A program made the translations under genes and the position numbers. Below are positions 25,466 through 36,657 of a stretch of DNA of 64,000 nt, piece after piece; position 1 is the first letter of the stretch, and every line of letters starts with the position of its first letter. The DNA is from Antedon mediterranea (Eukaryota > Echinodermata > Crinoidea > Comatulida > Antedonidae). The notes beneath the pieces were generated by a model. The model saw only the letters and a program-made list of their open reading frames with translations. It searched no databases and had not been told where the DNA came from. The stretch spans positions 15,697,312 to 15,761,311 of the forward strand of contig NC_092675.1 of NCBI RefSeq assembly GCF_964355755.1. Direction: 5' to 3'.

Positions 25466-25790
25466 TATCCTTTGCTTTACTGTGCTTTGATTTGATAAGC
25501 AAGTTTGGTTGCCCCGCCCCCATATGCTGCCTACTAAATTAGGATTCCCTAGCTTTTCTATAAAAATTGAAGTACCCACAATGCACGTTATACGGAAGTC
25601 ATAGTCTTGTAAAATACAGACACAATAGTTTTTATCGTATTGTTTTCATTTAAATATCACTAAGATTGTCTTAAACTACAAACAACTAAAATTAGTGAAG
25701 GTATGCAAGTGTTTCTAAATGTTTACTACTGGTAGTATTAATACAATTTGGATTATATCATTTTCCAGAAAGGTAGAAAAAAACATAAAA

Positions 25791-25810
25791 TAGTTGAGAA
25801 TTCTCAACTA
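25791..25810. repeat. 20-bp perfect palindrome flanking the satellite block (right)
   Basis: Identical to the palindrome at 18427-18446, with GCC following here where GGC precedes there. Confidence 0.85.
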
Positions 25811-25917
25811 GCCAGGATGGTATAGGAAATATAGCTCCCGATTCTCACCAAACTTAGCCACAATGATCAATGACTCATCATATAATTGTGGTTAAATTTT
25901 GAAGTGTGAGGGTCAAA

Positions 25918-25998
25918 AAAATCTCAGCGGGACTTGAACCAGCGATTTCAACTGTGAGAGGCTGGATACAACCATTACACCAAACGCTCATCCACAAC
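25918..25998 (-). repeat. tRNA-like sequence (SINE head or tRNA pseudogene)
   Basis: On the minus strand: an A-box-like GGTGTAATGGTTGTA, a CTCTCAC anticodon-loop-like stretch, a good B box GGTTCAAGTCC, then a T-run (TTTTTTT) that could end pol III transcription. The T stem pairs at 4 of 5, but the acceptor and anticodon stems are poor, so this is not a working tRNA. The Glu(CTC)-like layout suggests the parent. Confidence 0.45.
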
Positions 25999-26059
25999 TT
26001 TTTAGTGTGCAGTTAGCCTATTTACACTAATAAAAAATATTTAACAAATATATATATAC

Positions 26060-26500
26060 TAGCAATTATACCCGCCCCAGGGCGGGTTTCAAAACCAGTT
26101 TAAAGGCTTCTCAGTATATAACACACGACGCCAGTATGTCCCTATACTTACCACACCCCACACTCTTTTTGGAAAACAAACTTTTCCCACGACAAATTCA
26201 ACTTCAAGTGAGTGGGGTGTACATAGCTACGATAGGCCTATGGTTTAAGTACGTTGTGAACTTTGTAAATGAATTGGTGTCATATTGGCTGATAATTAAA
26301 ATATCTAATTTTGATCTGCGGGCCCCCAGCCTTCTTTCTCCTCTCACCATCCCAGCCACAATTAACAACCCTTAACAACTCTACCACAGGACAGTTCACA
26401 GTTAGTAACTTTTCCTAGTACAATCGCAATCATATACTTCATTACTTCCCTCCTAACACACCCCAGATTCTGGGTGATGTGTTTAAGACGATTCTAGACA
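26060..26500 (+). repeat. Dispersed repeat, relatives at 46373-46590 and 47690-48125
   Basis: It shares GGTGTCATATTGGCTGATAA, a CAGCCTTCTTTCTCC block, CACCATCCCAGCCAC, AACTTTTCC and CACCCCAGAT...TGGGTGATGTG with two places in VDAC introns (one inverted). It begins near CCCGCCCCAGGGCGGG, a GC-rich palindrome. No coding content. Confidence 0.6.
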
Positions 26501-26639
26501 AATTATGTTAGCCATCACTCCCAACCCATAATCCCTCAGTGGCAGTTTTCAAATGTAGTAAATTCCCAGTATAGTTTCAGTCATGGGAATAGGCCTACTT
26601 CCTCACCCCACCTAGCCTAAGGAAAATCCCCTAAACCCC

Positions 26640-27545
26640 AACTTTTACACCCTATCTCCCAACCTCCCTCTCCCACCAATTACCCTCTCCCTTTTCGAAA
26701 TGTAGTTTAAAACTTTCCCGGTACAATTGCAATCATTTTGATACCCCATATGTATGGTTATGTGCAGAAACATAGTGGGATACCCCACATGTAGAAACAG
26801 AAATTTGTATAACGAACAAACATCGAAAGTGGGCCATTCTGAACACATTTTGACGCCTAACATGGATCCTAGATGGCGGAAGTTGTGATATGGTAGTAGA
26901 ACACAGTAACAGTAAATAACTGTATATGTTCACACAGGAATAGATCTCTCTAATGAGACAATCCAGGAGACCGATACATAGCTAGATATGGTTAAAGTAT
27001 GTTGCTGAATGTGTAATTGAATAGGTGTCATATTGGTTAATGAATAAAATATGTATATCTATACGCCTTGCTGAGGATAATTAAAATACTGTAAAACTTT
27101 TGTAGTATAATTTTACAATTCGATAGCCTACAACCCCGAGCCCTAGAAAAAATGACATCACAAACCACCACACCACCCCCCCCCCCCACCACCCCTCCGA
27201 CAAAAACCCCAAGAGCCGGGGGAATTTTTTAAAATGTAGTTTAAAACCTTCCGGGTACAATTGCCATCATTTTGATACCCCATACGCATGGTTACGTGCA
27301 GAAACAGAAATTTGTATAACGAACAAACATCGAAAGTGGGGGGTTTGACCACATTTTGGTCCCTAACTTGGATCCTAGGTGGCGGATGATGTTGACATAT
27401 AGCTTAGAACATTCCCGGTACAATTGCGGTCATTTTGATACCCCATATGTAAGATTATGTGCAGTAACAAAATTTTGTATAACGAACAAACAGACAAACA
27501 AACAGACAGACAAACTCTCTCACTTATAATATAGATAATATAGAT
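26640..27545 (+). repeat. Three diverged copies of one repeat ending in an ACAAACAGAC microsatellite
   Basis: CGGTACAATTGCAATCATTT, GATACCCCATATGTATGGTT, AGAAACAGAAATTTGTATAA and CGAACAAACATCGAAAGTGG recur at about 26720, 27255 and 27415. The last copy runs into (CAAA/CAGA)n and CTCTCTCACTTATAATATAG, which looks like a SINE or LINE 3' tail. A C-run at 27175-27187 interrupts the middle copy. Confidence 0.65.
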
Positions 27546-27599
27546 ATTTTCCGGGGACATTTTATGTAAGGAAATTTTAGAGTAGGCGGAGGTTTGTAC

Positions 27600-27765
27600 T
27601 CTCGGAGTAGGCCTACCCGTCCGAGCTTTTGGGGCATAGATCATTGTGAAAAAATTTGGAGAATCGGCTAAAAACTGTGGCCTCCAAGCTGTTCACAGAC
27701 ACACACACACACACGCAAACATACAGGGGTGAAAATATAACCTCCTTGGCGGAGGTAATGAACAT
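27600..27765 (-). repeat. Inverted relative of the 18165-18330 repeat
   Basis: Its reverse complement reads GGAGGTTATATTTTCACCCC, TGTATGTTTGCGTGTGTGTG, CTGTGAACAGCTTGGAGGCC, as at 18.2 kb. The two lie outside the satellite block in opposite orientation. Confidence 0.6.
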
Positions 27766-27769
27766 AGTA

Positions 27770-28990
27770 ATTGGTTTAAATTATAACATAATTTTAACGC
27801 AAATTCAACGTTGAAAACAATACGTCATTTAATTGCGAATTGTCAACTAAAATTCAACTTGATTTCAATGTTGAAATAATATTAATAAATTAACATAATT
27901 AGTTAAATTACAACATAATGTTAACGTAAATTCATCGTTGAAAACATGATGTCATTTTATTCGAAATTGTCAACTAAAATTCAACGTGATTTCAACGTTG
28001 AAATAATATTAATAAATTAACATAATTAGTTAAATTACAACATAATGTTAACGTAAATTCATCGTTGAAAACATGATGTCATTTTATTCGAAATTGTCAA
28101 CTAAAATTCAACGTGATTTCAACGTTGAAATAATATTAATAAATTAACATAATTAGTTAAATTACAACATAATGTTAACGTAAATTCATCGTTGAAAACA
28201 TGATGTCATTTTATTCGAAATTGTCAACTAAAATTCAACGTGATTTCAACGTTGAAATAATATTAATAAATGAACATAATAATTGGTTTAAATTACAACA
28301 TCATTTTAACGGTAAATAAACGTTGAAAACATGTAGTTGTAATTTTAAACAAAAATGCAAACATAATATATAACTTTGTCGTGGGTGTATGCATGTATGC
28401 ATGTGTGCAATTTCGTACTCGATATGCATCTGTGTGTAGAGAGGAATAGTTAAAATAAGAAAAATATGAAAAAAAGTGGATAATACATATAAAAGTATAA
28501 AGTAAATATATATATATATATAACTGACCGAACTGTTTCGATCAAATCGTATAAAAGATAAAAGAAAGTACAAGAAAATGACTGGAAAAAAAAAATATCA
28601 GAATAACAAGGGAATATTATATTTGAAGTGTAAAATCATTGTATTGATCATTTGAGAATGAAATGAATAAAATAGTGGTTAACGCCACAAAAGAGGAAAA
28701 AAAACAAAAATGCAAACAAAAATTCAATGTAATTTCAACGTTGACTCAACATTGATAAATTAACGTAAATTAATAGTTAGAAATACAAGGTTATTTCAAC
28801 GTTGTATCAACGTTAATGATTAAACACAAAACATTTGTTAAATGTTGATATAACATTTATAAAAAAAGTGTCATTTCAACGTTAATTCAATGTTAATTAA
28901 TAAAAAATCAACATGATTTTAACGCATCAACTGTATTTCAACATTGATTCAACGTTGAAATTATGTTCTGTGTGCCCACTGGGGTACTAA
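27770..28990 (+). mobile_element. TTCAACGTTGAA-rich repeat with a 127-bp tandem core
   Basis: From 27770 to 28265 there are four units of 127 bp (TTAACATAATTAGTTAAATT, GTTAACGTAAATTCATCGTT, GTCAACTAAAATTCAACGTG), each with the palindrome TTCAACGTTGAA. After a LINE fragment (28364-28701) it resumes with irregular CAACGTTGA motifs and ends TGTTCTGTGTGCCCACTGGG at 28983, resembling a DNA-transposon terminus. The matching left terminus is not visible, so the class stays open. Confidence 0.55.
28364..28701 (+). mobile_element. 5'-truncated L1/Tx1-type LINE 3' end with 17-bp target duplication
   Basis: A 338-bp insert is flanked by AAACAAAAATGCAAACA at 28347-28363 and 28702-28718. It ends AACGCCACAAAAGAGGAAAA plus an A-run, the same 3' end as the LINE at 14075-16175 read on its coding strand. 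Long target duplication, 5' truncation and an A-rich tail are what target-primed reverse transcription leaves. Confidence 0.75.
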
Positions 28991-29235
28991 TGCTAGTATG
29001 TTATAATCTATAACTTTCCATGTATAAAGCCATTTGTTCGTAGGCATTATTTTAAAGTTAATGTGCGCCATCTTTCGTTCTTTTATCTTTTTGTGTCCAT
29101 ACCTTTTCCCATTCAATATCTATATTAAGTTCTCTTTCCCATTTTACTTGAAATTTAATTGGAGAGGTAAATCTATTTCTAATAATATTTGTATAAATAT
29201 CGTTATTTTTTAAGTTAAGCATTCTGTTTCATTTC
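28990..29235 (-). pseudogene. L1/Tx1-type LINE fragment, C-terminal part
   Basis: On the minus strand a frame reads KWERELNIDIEWEKVWTQKD and, further on, INFKIMPTNKWLYTW, matching LAQFNYKMLHRILPTNKRLY of the 14-16 kb copy at the same relative place. It has no start or stop and is broken on both sides. Confidence 0.6.
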
Positions 29236-29409
29236 TAACTTCATGGTTATTAACATCTGCATTTTGATTATTTATCTTTGTTTAAGATTAATATAAAAAA
29301 AAAATAACAAGAAATATTTCTTAAAAATAACGCCGCTCGCTTAACACGGAAAAATATTTTTTATTTCAAATTTGATTTTGAATGCGTCATTTCATTGTCA
29401 CATAACCAA

Positions 29410-29530
29410 ACAATTACCTGAAAAAATGTAATTTAAAGCAAAAAATATTTAAATTGTCTGTCAGACAATGGTTTTTGGGTTATAACTAAACGTTTCTTTT
29501 CTCTTTTTATACGTGAATTATTATTACTTT
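29410..29530 (+). repeat. Dispersed repeat, relative of 17693-17815
   Basis: It contains TTACCTGAAAAAATGTAATT, TAAAGCAAAAAATATTTAAA, TTGTCTGTCAGACAATGG and TTTTTGGGTT, as at 17.7 kb. Confidence 0.5.
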
Positions 29531-29898
29531 TTGGGTTACAGAAGAAAATAACTTTTGTATTTGAAGTAATGCACCTTGTATTTAAACATAGTGACTACGA
29601 TCCCGTCCCCTTTTTCACGCATTTCATTCAAGCTAAAAACTAGCGTGGAACATCAAGTCACTCATATACTGTACAAGGCAGACTAGACTGGACAAGTTTA
29701 ATGCTGAAAACTCCCTAACTCCTAAAAAAATCAGTAAACAAACAAGAGGAAAGCTGTCTCTTTTTTATTAGCAAGTTAAGGGTTATTTTCAACCGTCTGG
29801 ACGGGACTAATCACAATCAATTTTTTCCACCAGTCCATGTGGTTAACCATAGAGATATTTTCTCTATGGGTTAACACAATCTCCATCTTCATTAGGAG

Positions 29899-30068
29899 GC
29901 CTGCTTTATTTTCGTAACAACACGAGGCCTGTGGAAAATGTTTTTTACTACAAAATAAAAACAATAGAAACAGAAATTTTGCTGTACTATATTTTTGTAA
30001 AATAAATTTATTTTGTAGTATAAAAAAATTTTCCCCATGCCTCGTGTTGTTACGAAGATAAAGCAGGC
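29899..30068. repeat. Inverted repeat with about 62-bp arms
   Basis: The left arm begins GCCTGCTTTATTTTCGTAAC (29899) and the right arm is its reverse complement, ending GTTACGAAGATAAAGCAGGC (30068). The arms continue through AACACGAGGC and TACTACAAAATAAA with a few mismatches; the loop is about 45 bp. A second, smaller hairpin, TGGTTAACCATAGAG/CTCTATGGGTTAACA, lies just outside (about 29840-29877). A fold-back MITE is likely. Confidence 0.7.
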
Positions 30069-30104
30069 GTCGTACGCTAAAACGGTCTAACGCCATGGTT
30101 GTAA

Positions 30105-31298
30105 GTTTATTCTCCAAGGGCCCATACATTTACCTACTTGTGTTAAACCAATGGCTCATAATATTTACCTACAAACTGGGAGGCTGATTGGAATGTTCCA
30201 TTCATCGTAAATCAATACATTTGTATAAACGTATATTAAATCTATCAAAATAGTATTTTTTAAAGAAAATTTTCAACATTATCATACTGTACTCCTCGAG
30301 CTGTTCAAACGGTTTTCAGCTAATACTACTAAAAACAATTATCGTAGGAGGAGAAAAAGATAACTTTATATACCATCGAGTTAACATTCTAGAAATGCCC
30401 TTACGTAAATTTATATATAGACTAGTAAGCTCGCTCTCCCTCTAGGAAGTGTAGACGATGGTTCTCGGAATGATAATGTTCTCCTTGTACGTTTTCTGTC
30501 GGTTACCATTATTAAAAATGCTTGACATTCGTAAAACTAAGCTACTCTGTTTCACAGTGTCTTAGATGATAAACTAACTTCCGTGACAGAGTGGGCCCAA
30601 AAAAAAAGACATTACGGCTTGCAACATGGCCAGACATCTCGGTCCTAACGGGACACAGATAGCCTACAGTTATTCCTGCCAGCTTACTCAATCAACTATC
30701 GGGATTTCACTCGATTATAAACAAAATGTCTTATCATCAAATCCCCCTATGTAATTTTATAATACTATTTCCCACAATATATTCCGATTCTTTATGGCGT
30801 ATATTTAATTTGATCTTTATTAATTTGCAGTATGATTTTTATTTTTTAACTACTGTACCTTCACACACGCGTGGTCCGTTCCTTAAGCTCCAGTCCTACT
30901 ATCGGGTTTTTCTTCTGTCTTCCAAAGGGACACTGTATTGATTGATGGAAAGTGCCTGTTTCCAGTCACCTTTAGGGTCAAATATAATATTTTAACTGCT
31001 CTCTTGTGTATAAAAGAGAGAAAATAGTTGAAACCAGGTTGTTGCAAGGTGAACCCGGAAATTACTTTGACCCGCGAAGAATTGAAATTGAGTTGAAAAT
31101 CTACTGTTGAAATCATAAATTGTGTTAAAAAATATGGAACAATAGCGTCGATGTGAAAACGAATGTTATCAAATCTACGTTTCGCGGTGGTACATCTGAG
31201 ATAGATAAGGTAGGTATCCAAGGCGGAGATTTGTACCGAAGTTTTTGCATTGTGCTCGCCTATGTCAGAATTAACCATAAATTTATATATAGATACTG
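30105..31298 (-). mobile_element. Unknown interspersed repeat family, short copy (inverted)
   Basis: Reverse complement relative of 8697-10762. It lacks the 156-bp duplication and both large insertions found there, so it represents the less interrupted state. The minus-strand frame at 30883-31278 starts MVNSDIGEHNAKTSVQISAL, like the one in the long copy, but it changes frame between copies and shows no domain. Confidence 0.6.
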
Positions 31299-32424
31299 GC
31301 CTAGGTTGACAACAAGAACAGTCATTATTTATTGAACAAGATTTGACAGATTACCGTCTACATGCATCTGTAATACTGTATTATTAGCAAATGTTTTCAT
31401 AGACTCTCTTCACCCAGACGTGCGTTGGGGTTTCGAATTTGAGCATGACCCGTCCTAGTTTACAAATTATCAAAAACGTCAGCCTCTAGAACTATAACTT
31501 GCTGCTTGATATAGCTTCTGAATGAGTAGTCCTTATGTAGCTGGCTAAAGCAGCAGCGTGAAAATTAAATACAGTCTACCTTTCACATAGAAAACAAAAG
31601 CGTCTATGTATTGAAAAGGTTTATACAATTTGTTATTAGCATTGTAATTATAATACTAAATATTAATTAAGATCTTGGTGATGAAAGATTTAACTGTGAT
31701 GTTATTCATTACAATTAATAGAATTATGTATCTATTTAGGACTTCCGATACAAAGTATTCATAGTATATACCATACTCACACAACACTGATCACGTCATT
31801 GCTATTTTGATATTAAGCAAGACAATATTCGCTAGTTATTAAAGATATAAGTCTTCTCCACGCAAAAATGTTTGTATCAGCTATAGGTTAAATGTCAAAA
31901 TAAGGTGTATTTTAACATTTTGTGTATTTCTGTTGTATTAGAGCAAATATAAATATATATTTTGCGAGTAATTTCAGACTACAATTATAACTTTCTTACT
32001 AGTAATTGCTGAGATGGCTATTTTATTGTCACATGGTAAAAAATAAAGTTTCAATGTTTTGCTGTCTATTTTTAGGTGGATAGCAAGAAACAACACCCAT
32101 GAAATGTTCCGGTTCCGTCTGAGAAATGCATATAGGTGAATCTGCATTATCCATAGGCGGCTGATCCAGAGAGAGATCCAAAAATTAAATTCAGCACTTC
32201 GCCCTCGCAAATCCTTCCCCGCTCCAACCCAAACCCTCTAATTCAAAATCTTGGATCCGTCATCCTAATGTTGGGAAGACTGGGGGAGGGGGACAATTAC
32301 TGCAAGTAGATGTACATTTGTGTGGATTTGTGTTTTGTTTATTGTACATTGTATGGACAAAAAATGCATTTTTAAAAAAAATGGGTTTTTTCCCACCAAA
32401 TTGGATGCCATATTCGACTCGATT
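31299..32424. other. Intergenic sequence, no gene seen
   Basis: AT-rich with no conserved frame. The open frames at 31974-32210 and 32260-32487 (the latter overlapping the LINE tail) lack any recognisable similarity. Confidence 0.4.
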
Positions 32425-32446
32425 CATCAGATTCAGATTCAGATTC
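32425..32446 (-). repeat. ATCTGA microsatellite tail of the CR1-like LINE
   Basis: The plus strand shows (ATTCAG)n; read in the LINE's direction it is repeated ATCTGA, marking the 3' terminus. Confidence 0.75.
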
Positions 32447-32932
32447 AGATAATATTTATTTAGATAATAATGAATGAATATATACAAAATAGAAAAAAGA
32501 TATTAAAGTGAACATAGATAAAGCAGTAATTGGTAGTCATTATTATCATGGATCACTTCTAGAAGTTAAAAACTTGTCTCGTAGGGACCCACAACAAAAC
32601 ACATTACTAAAAAAATAAAAATAACCTAGAATATAAAATTATATAATTTAGGATAAAAAATTACAGTATAATAACATAACTAACATCTTCTTTATAAAAA
32701 TTATTTAAATTATATTTCAATAGTTTCATGATAATTATAAATGAAATAACTACCGATATTGGTAAATGAAAAAAAAAAATATGTATACATAAATTATAAT
32801 TCCAGTATATATAGTATATACTATATATACATTATATATAGAATAGATTAAAGATTGCAATAATAAACAACTAATATTTTGTGTAAGACATAAATAGTAT
32901 ATGAGTATAAATAATGATAATAAGCATATTAA

Positions 32933-33457
32933 CTAAGCAGTATAATATTTAGATATATAACGATTCTTTAACTTTTTTCGGAAAGTAAATAATGATATTG
33001 ACGTTTTGATATTTGGTGGGATATGATTCCACAAATTAGGACCTGATATAGTTATAAAAAATTTAGTTTTAGTAAGTCTAGCAAAAGGAATGTTTAAATG
33101 AGAAGTTCTTAAATTGTAATTGTGAAATTTGGTGCGTTTACAGAGCATATCAATCATAGAAATAGGAAGTTGGTTTTTAAAATAATTAAACATAAAACTG
33201 GCAACTTGAACATTGTGGATATCCGTTAATTTTAATATACCAAGACGTTTAAAAAGGGGTTCAGATGAGGTTCTATATGGTGAAAAAGTAATAATTCTAG
33301 CTGCACGTTTTTGTAATTTAGTTAATCTAGCAATATTAGAAGAGTAATCTGCAGCCCAAATAATGTTACAATACTGGAAATAAGGAAGTACAAGTGTGTT
33401 ATAAAGAGAAATTAAAATATTTAGAGGGACGAAACGTAATTTTGATGACTGGTCCAT
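32933..33457 (-). pseudogene. LINE ORF2, C-terminal segment after the frameshift
   Basis: 174 codons starting MDQSSKLRFVPLNILISLYN, continuing with NTLVLPYFQYCNIIW and LTKLQKRAARIIT. These are the RT thumb and C-terminal region of CR1/Jockey-type elements, which usually reads ...SKL(R)F(V/L)P...LYNTLI.PY..YC..VW...L...QK(R)A.R.I. The join to the preceding segment lacks about 15 residues of the normal LGVYID...H...KKISK stretch and shifts frame at a T/A homopolymer near 33487. The product would not be made as one protein. Confidence 0.8.
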
Positions 33458-33482
33458 TTGAGGTTTTCATGAATATATACAC

Positions 33483-35261
33483 CTAAAAAAAGTGTTTCAG
33501 TTTGCGTTCAATTTGAATTCCGCCAAGAAGTATATTTAGGTCATCAACTTTTAGTTTACGTTGAGAATTGTGAAAAATTAAATAATTTGTTTTAAGAGTA
33601 TTAATAAGTAATTTGTTTGAAATAAACCAGTCACAAAATTTTGTTAATTCATCATTGAATGTAGTAAATAATAAATCAATATTGGAATTAGAGTAAAATA
33701 AGGTGGTGTCGTCGGCGAAGGATATTACTTGCAATTTGTTACTGACATTAGCCAGATCATTAACATAAATAAGGAAGAGCAATGGCCCAAGCACAGATCC
33801 CTGTGGCACTCCGCAAGTAATATCCATCGTCGACGATGTACAAGATCCTAATGCAACATATTGTTTTTTATCTTTCAAATAACTATTAAACCAATTCAAT
33901 GAAATACCTCTAATTCCATAGCACTCAAGTTTTTTAATTAAATTATCGTGATTAATAACATCGAAGGCCTTTGAAAGATCAATAAATAAACTTAATAAAT
34001 TTTCTTTTGATTCAAATGAATTTGTAATATTATTAATAAGATCTAAAACGGCATGGGATGTAGAGTGATTTTTTCGAAAACCATATTGGCGTTTATTAAG
34101 TATATCAAATTTTGTGAGATAATCAGAAAGTTTAGAATACATGAGTTTTTCAATAATTTTGGAAAACACTGAAAGTAGTGATATTGGCCGGTAATTAGAT
34201 AATTGACTTCGTTCACCTTTCTTGAAAATGGGCACAACTTTAGCTAGTTTTAAGTGTGTTGGAAAAGTGCCAGATAAAAAAGATGAATTTATACAATGGG
34301 TAAGTTGGTGGATGATTAAGGGAGATACAGATTTTAAGACACGAGCAGTAATACCGTCAGATCCAGACCCTTTATTAGAATTTGGATTGTATATAGTTAG
34401 GTTAACATCATCAATTGAAACTGGGCTAATATAAAATGAGTTGGCAAACGCAGAATGAAGATAAGATAATGGATCAGTTATATTAGTTGGCATACTATTA
34501 ATAAGATTAGGACCAATTGTAGAAAAATAGTTGTTAAACGATTCACATATCTCTTTTTGAGTTTTGTAAATATTATCACCGTCTTTAATTAGATTCGGGT
34601 GCTTGTTATTATTATTACCTTTTTTTAAAACAGAATTTATTACAAGCCATGTGTTCTTCAGATTACCTTTATATCTATCAAACTGGGAAGTATAATAATT
34701 CTTTTTAGCAGTGCGACAAAGATTAGTGAAAATATTATTATATTTTGTATAGTTTAATTTGTCATTATTACTACGTGTGTGCATATATTTGTTATAAAGT
34801 TTATGTTTCCGAGAACTACATTTTAAGAGAGCAGATGACATCCATGGTTGTTTAAACGTTTTATTTGATTTTATACTACTTTTAACCAAGTGTCTGGAGT
34901 GGATATTTGTAAATGTTTCAATAAATATATCAAAACTCAATCTTGGGTCACAATCAAATATCATAGACCAGTCTTCACCTTCTAAATCAATCGATAAGTC
35001 ATTTAGGTCGTTTATACGAAATGAATAGTTGGCGCTATTATCATCAAGGTTTTGATCATTAATTTCTTGATCAATGAACTGAAATATAGGAAGGTGGTCG
35101 GAGATATCATTAAGTAAAACACCAGCAACTATTTTATAGTTAGATTGTTTGGAATAAAAATGATCAATCAAGGTGGCCGAAGTTGAGGTAATCCTAGTTG
35201 GTTTTGAAATAGTTGGAAAAAAAGAATGGGAAATTAAGGTATTTAGGTAGGTGTTTGTCAA
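33483..35261 (-). pseudogene. LINE ORF2, endonuclease end and reverse transcriptase segment
   Basis: 592 codons open. Residues 1-70 are the C-terminal part of the apurinic endonuclease (PTRITSTSATLIDHFYSKQS and the catalytic SDHLPI). Then a linker with DRYKGNLKNTWLVIN, and the RT domain from about residue 290: NSNKGSGSDGITARVLKSVS, KLAKVVPIFKKGERS, NYRPISLLSVFSKIIEKLMY, QYGFRKNHSTSHAVLDLI, FIDLSKAFDVINHDNL, GVPQGSVLGPLLFLIYVNDL and FADDT (about 515-519) with the catalytic Asp pair. All RT motifs are present and look intact. The start Met is only where the frame opens after the fold-back element; the true N-terminus lies at 39005. Confidence 0.88.
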
Positions 35262-36657
35262 TTTATGGTTATTACTCTAGTAGCTAGATCAACTTTCGTA
35301 TGCAGAAAGAATTCCAGAGAATTTGACTTCAGAAATTGGTTTAGGGTGGTCAAACAATCATTTTTGGCTTGGTTACACATTTTGAAAATGTGGCGAAAGG
35401 TCAAAAGGTCAGGTCAAAGGTTATAAGATCAAACAAAATTATGTCCTTAAATCTCGACAACCACTGGTCACAGCGAGGTAATTTTGGTCTCAAATTGATC
35501 AAAAGGTATACATTCATATTCAGTCTAATGAAACATTTTAGTCGAAAATGACCGGAAATGCCATTTCTGACCTTTGACCCATAAACCAGGGCATGTCTGT
35601 ATCTCCGTAACTATTGGCCGTAGAGACTTGAATTTGGGCTCAAATTGTTCGAAATATACATTTAGTTATTTGTTACACATTTTGAACAATGTTACAAAAG
35701 GTCAAAAGGTCAAGGCCAGGGGTTATATGAATAAACACAAATAGGTATTTGTATCTCGGCAACCACTGGTCACAGCGAGTAAATTTTGGTCTCAAAATGT
35801 TCAGAAGCTATACATTCATATTCAGTCTAATGAAAAATTTTAGTAAAAAATGACCGGAAATGACATTTCTGACCTTTGACATACATACCAGGGCCTCTTC
35901 TTATCTCTGTAAGTACAGGTCGTAGAAACTTAAATTTAGTATCAAATTGTTAGAAATACACATATTTACATTCATTCTAACAGAAAATTTGGATAAAAGA
36001 TGATCATAAATACTATTAATTACTAATCTTTTAAATGAAAAACATATCTACCCAACTTATCATTAGACAGTAATGTTATGCAATAATTGATGCCTAATGA
36101 TTTATTATACTGTAGGAATTAAAACAAATCCTTTACTGTTTGTAATAATTGTAGGCCTACTTTTGCTTATAATAATGCTAGAAATTATTGTTAACCCCCG
36201 AACATTTTGAGAATGCTAGAAGTAATTTACTGTAGTTACCCGTATAAAAGCCTCGGGCATTTATTTATTCAGGGAAGGCGTTTATTTTGTTGGGTGTAAT
36301 AATGGTAACATGTATAATCAAATAAATACACCCCAGATATATATATATATATAAAATATATATTATATAATAAGAATAATAACGGGATTAAACCTCATTC
36401 TATCCTGGAGGAAGTACAATCATGTAATAAAAGGTATCGGAGACCACAATAATAGACCAAGTCATTGTCATTATTACGTAACACTGTTGCATAATAGTTT
36501 TGAATGTCAACGACAAAACTTATACATATACACGTCTGTTCCCAGTGTAGATAATAAAACAATATATATTTCTGGAGATTTATTATCAATACCACTAGAA
36601 ACTTTGACATGTTTTAGGTACTGAATGCATTGACAATAAAAGCATCAGAAGTTTATC

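Noticed and set aside
25918-25998. Functional tRNA-Glu gene on the minus strand
   Set aside because: The A and B boxes are good, but the acceptor and anticodon stems do not pair. Kept only as a tRNA-like repeat.
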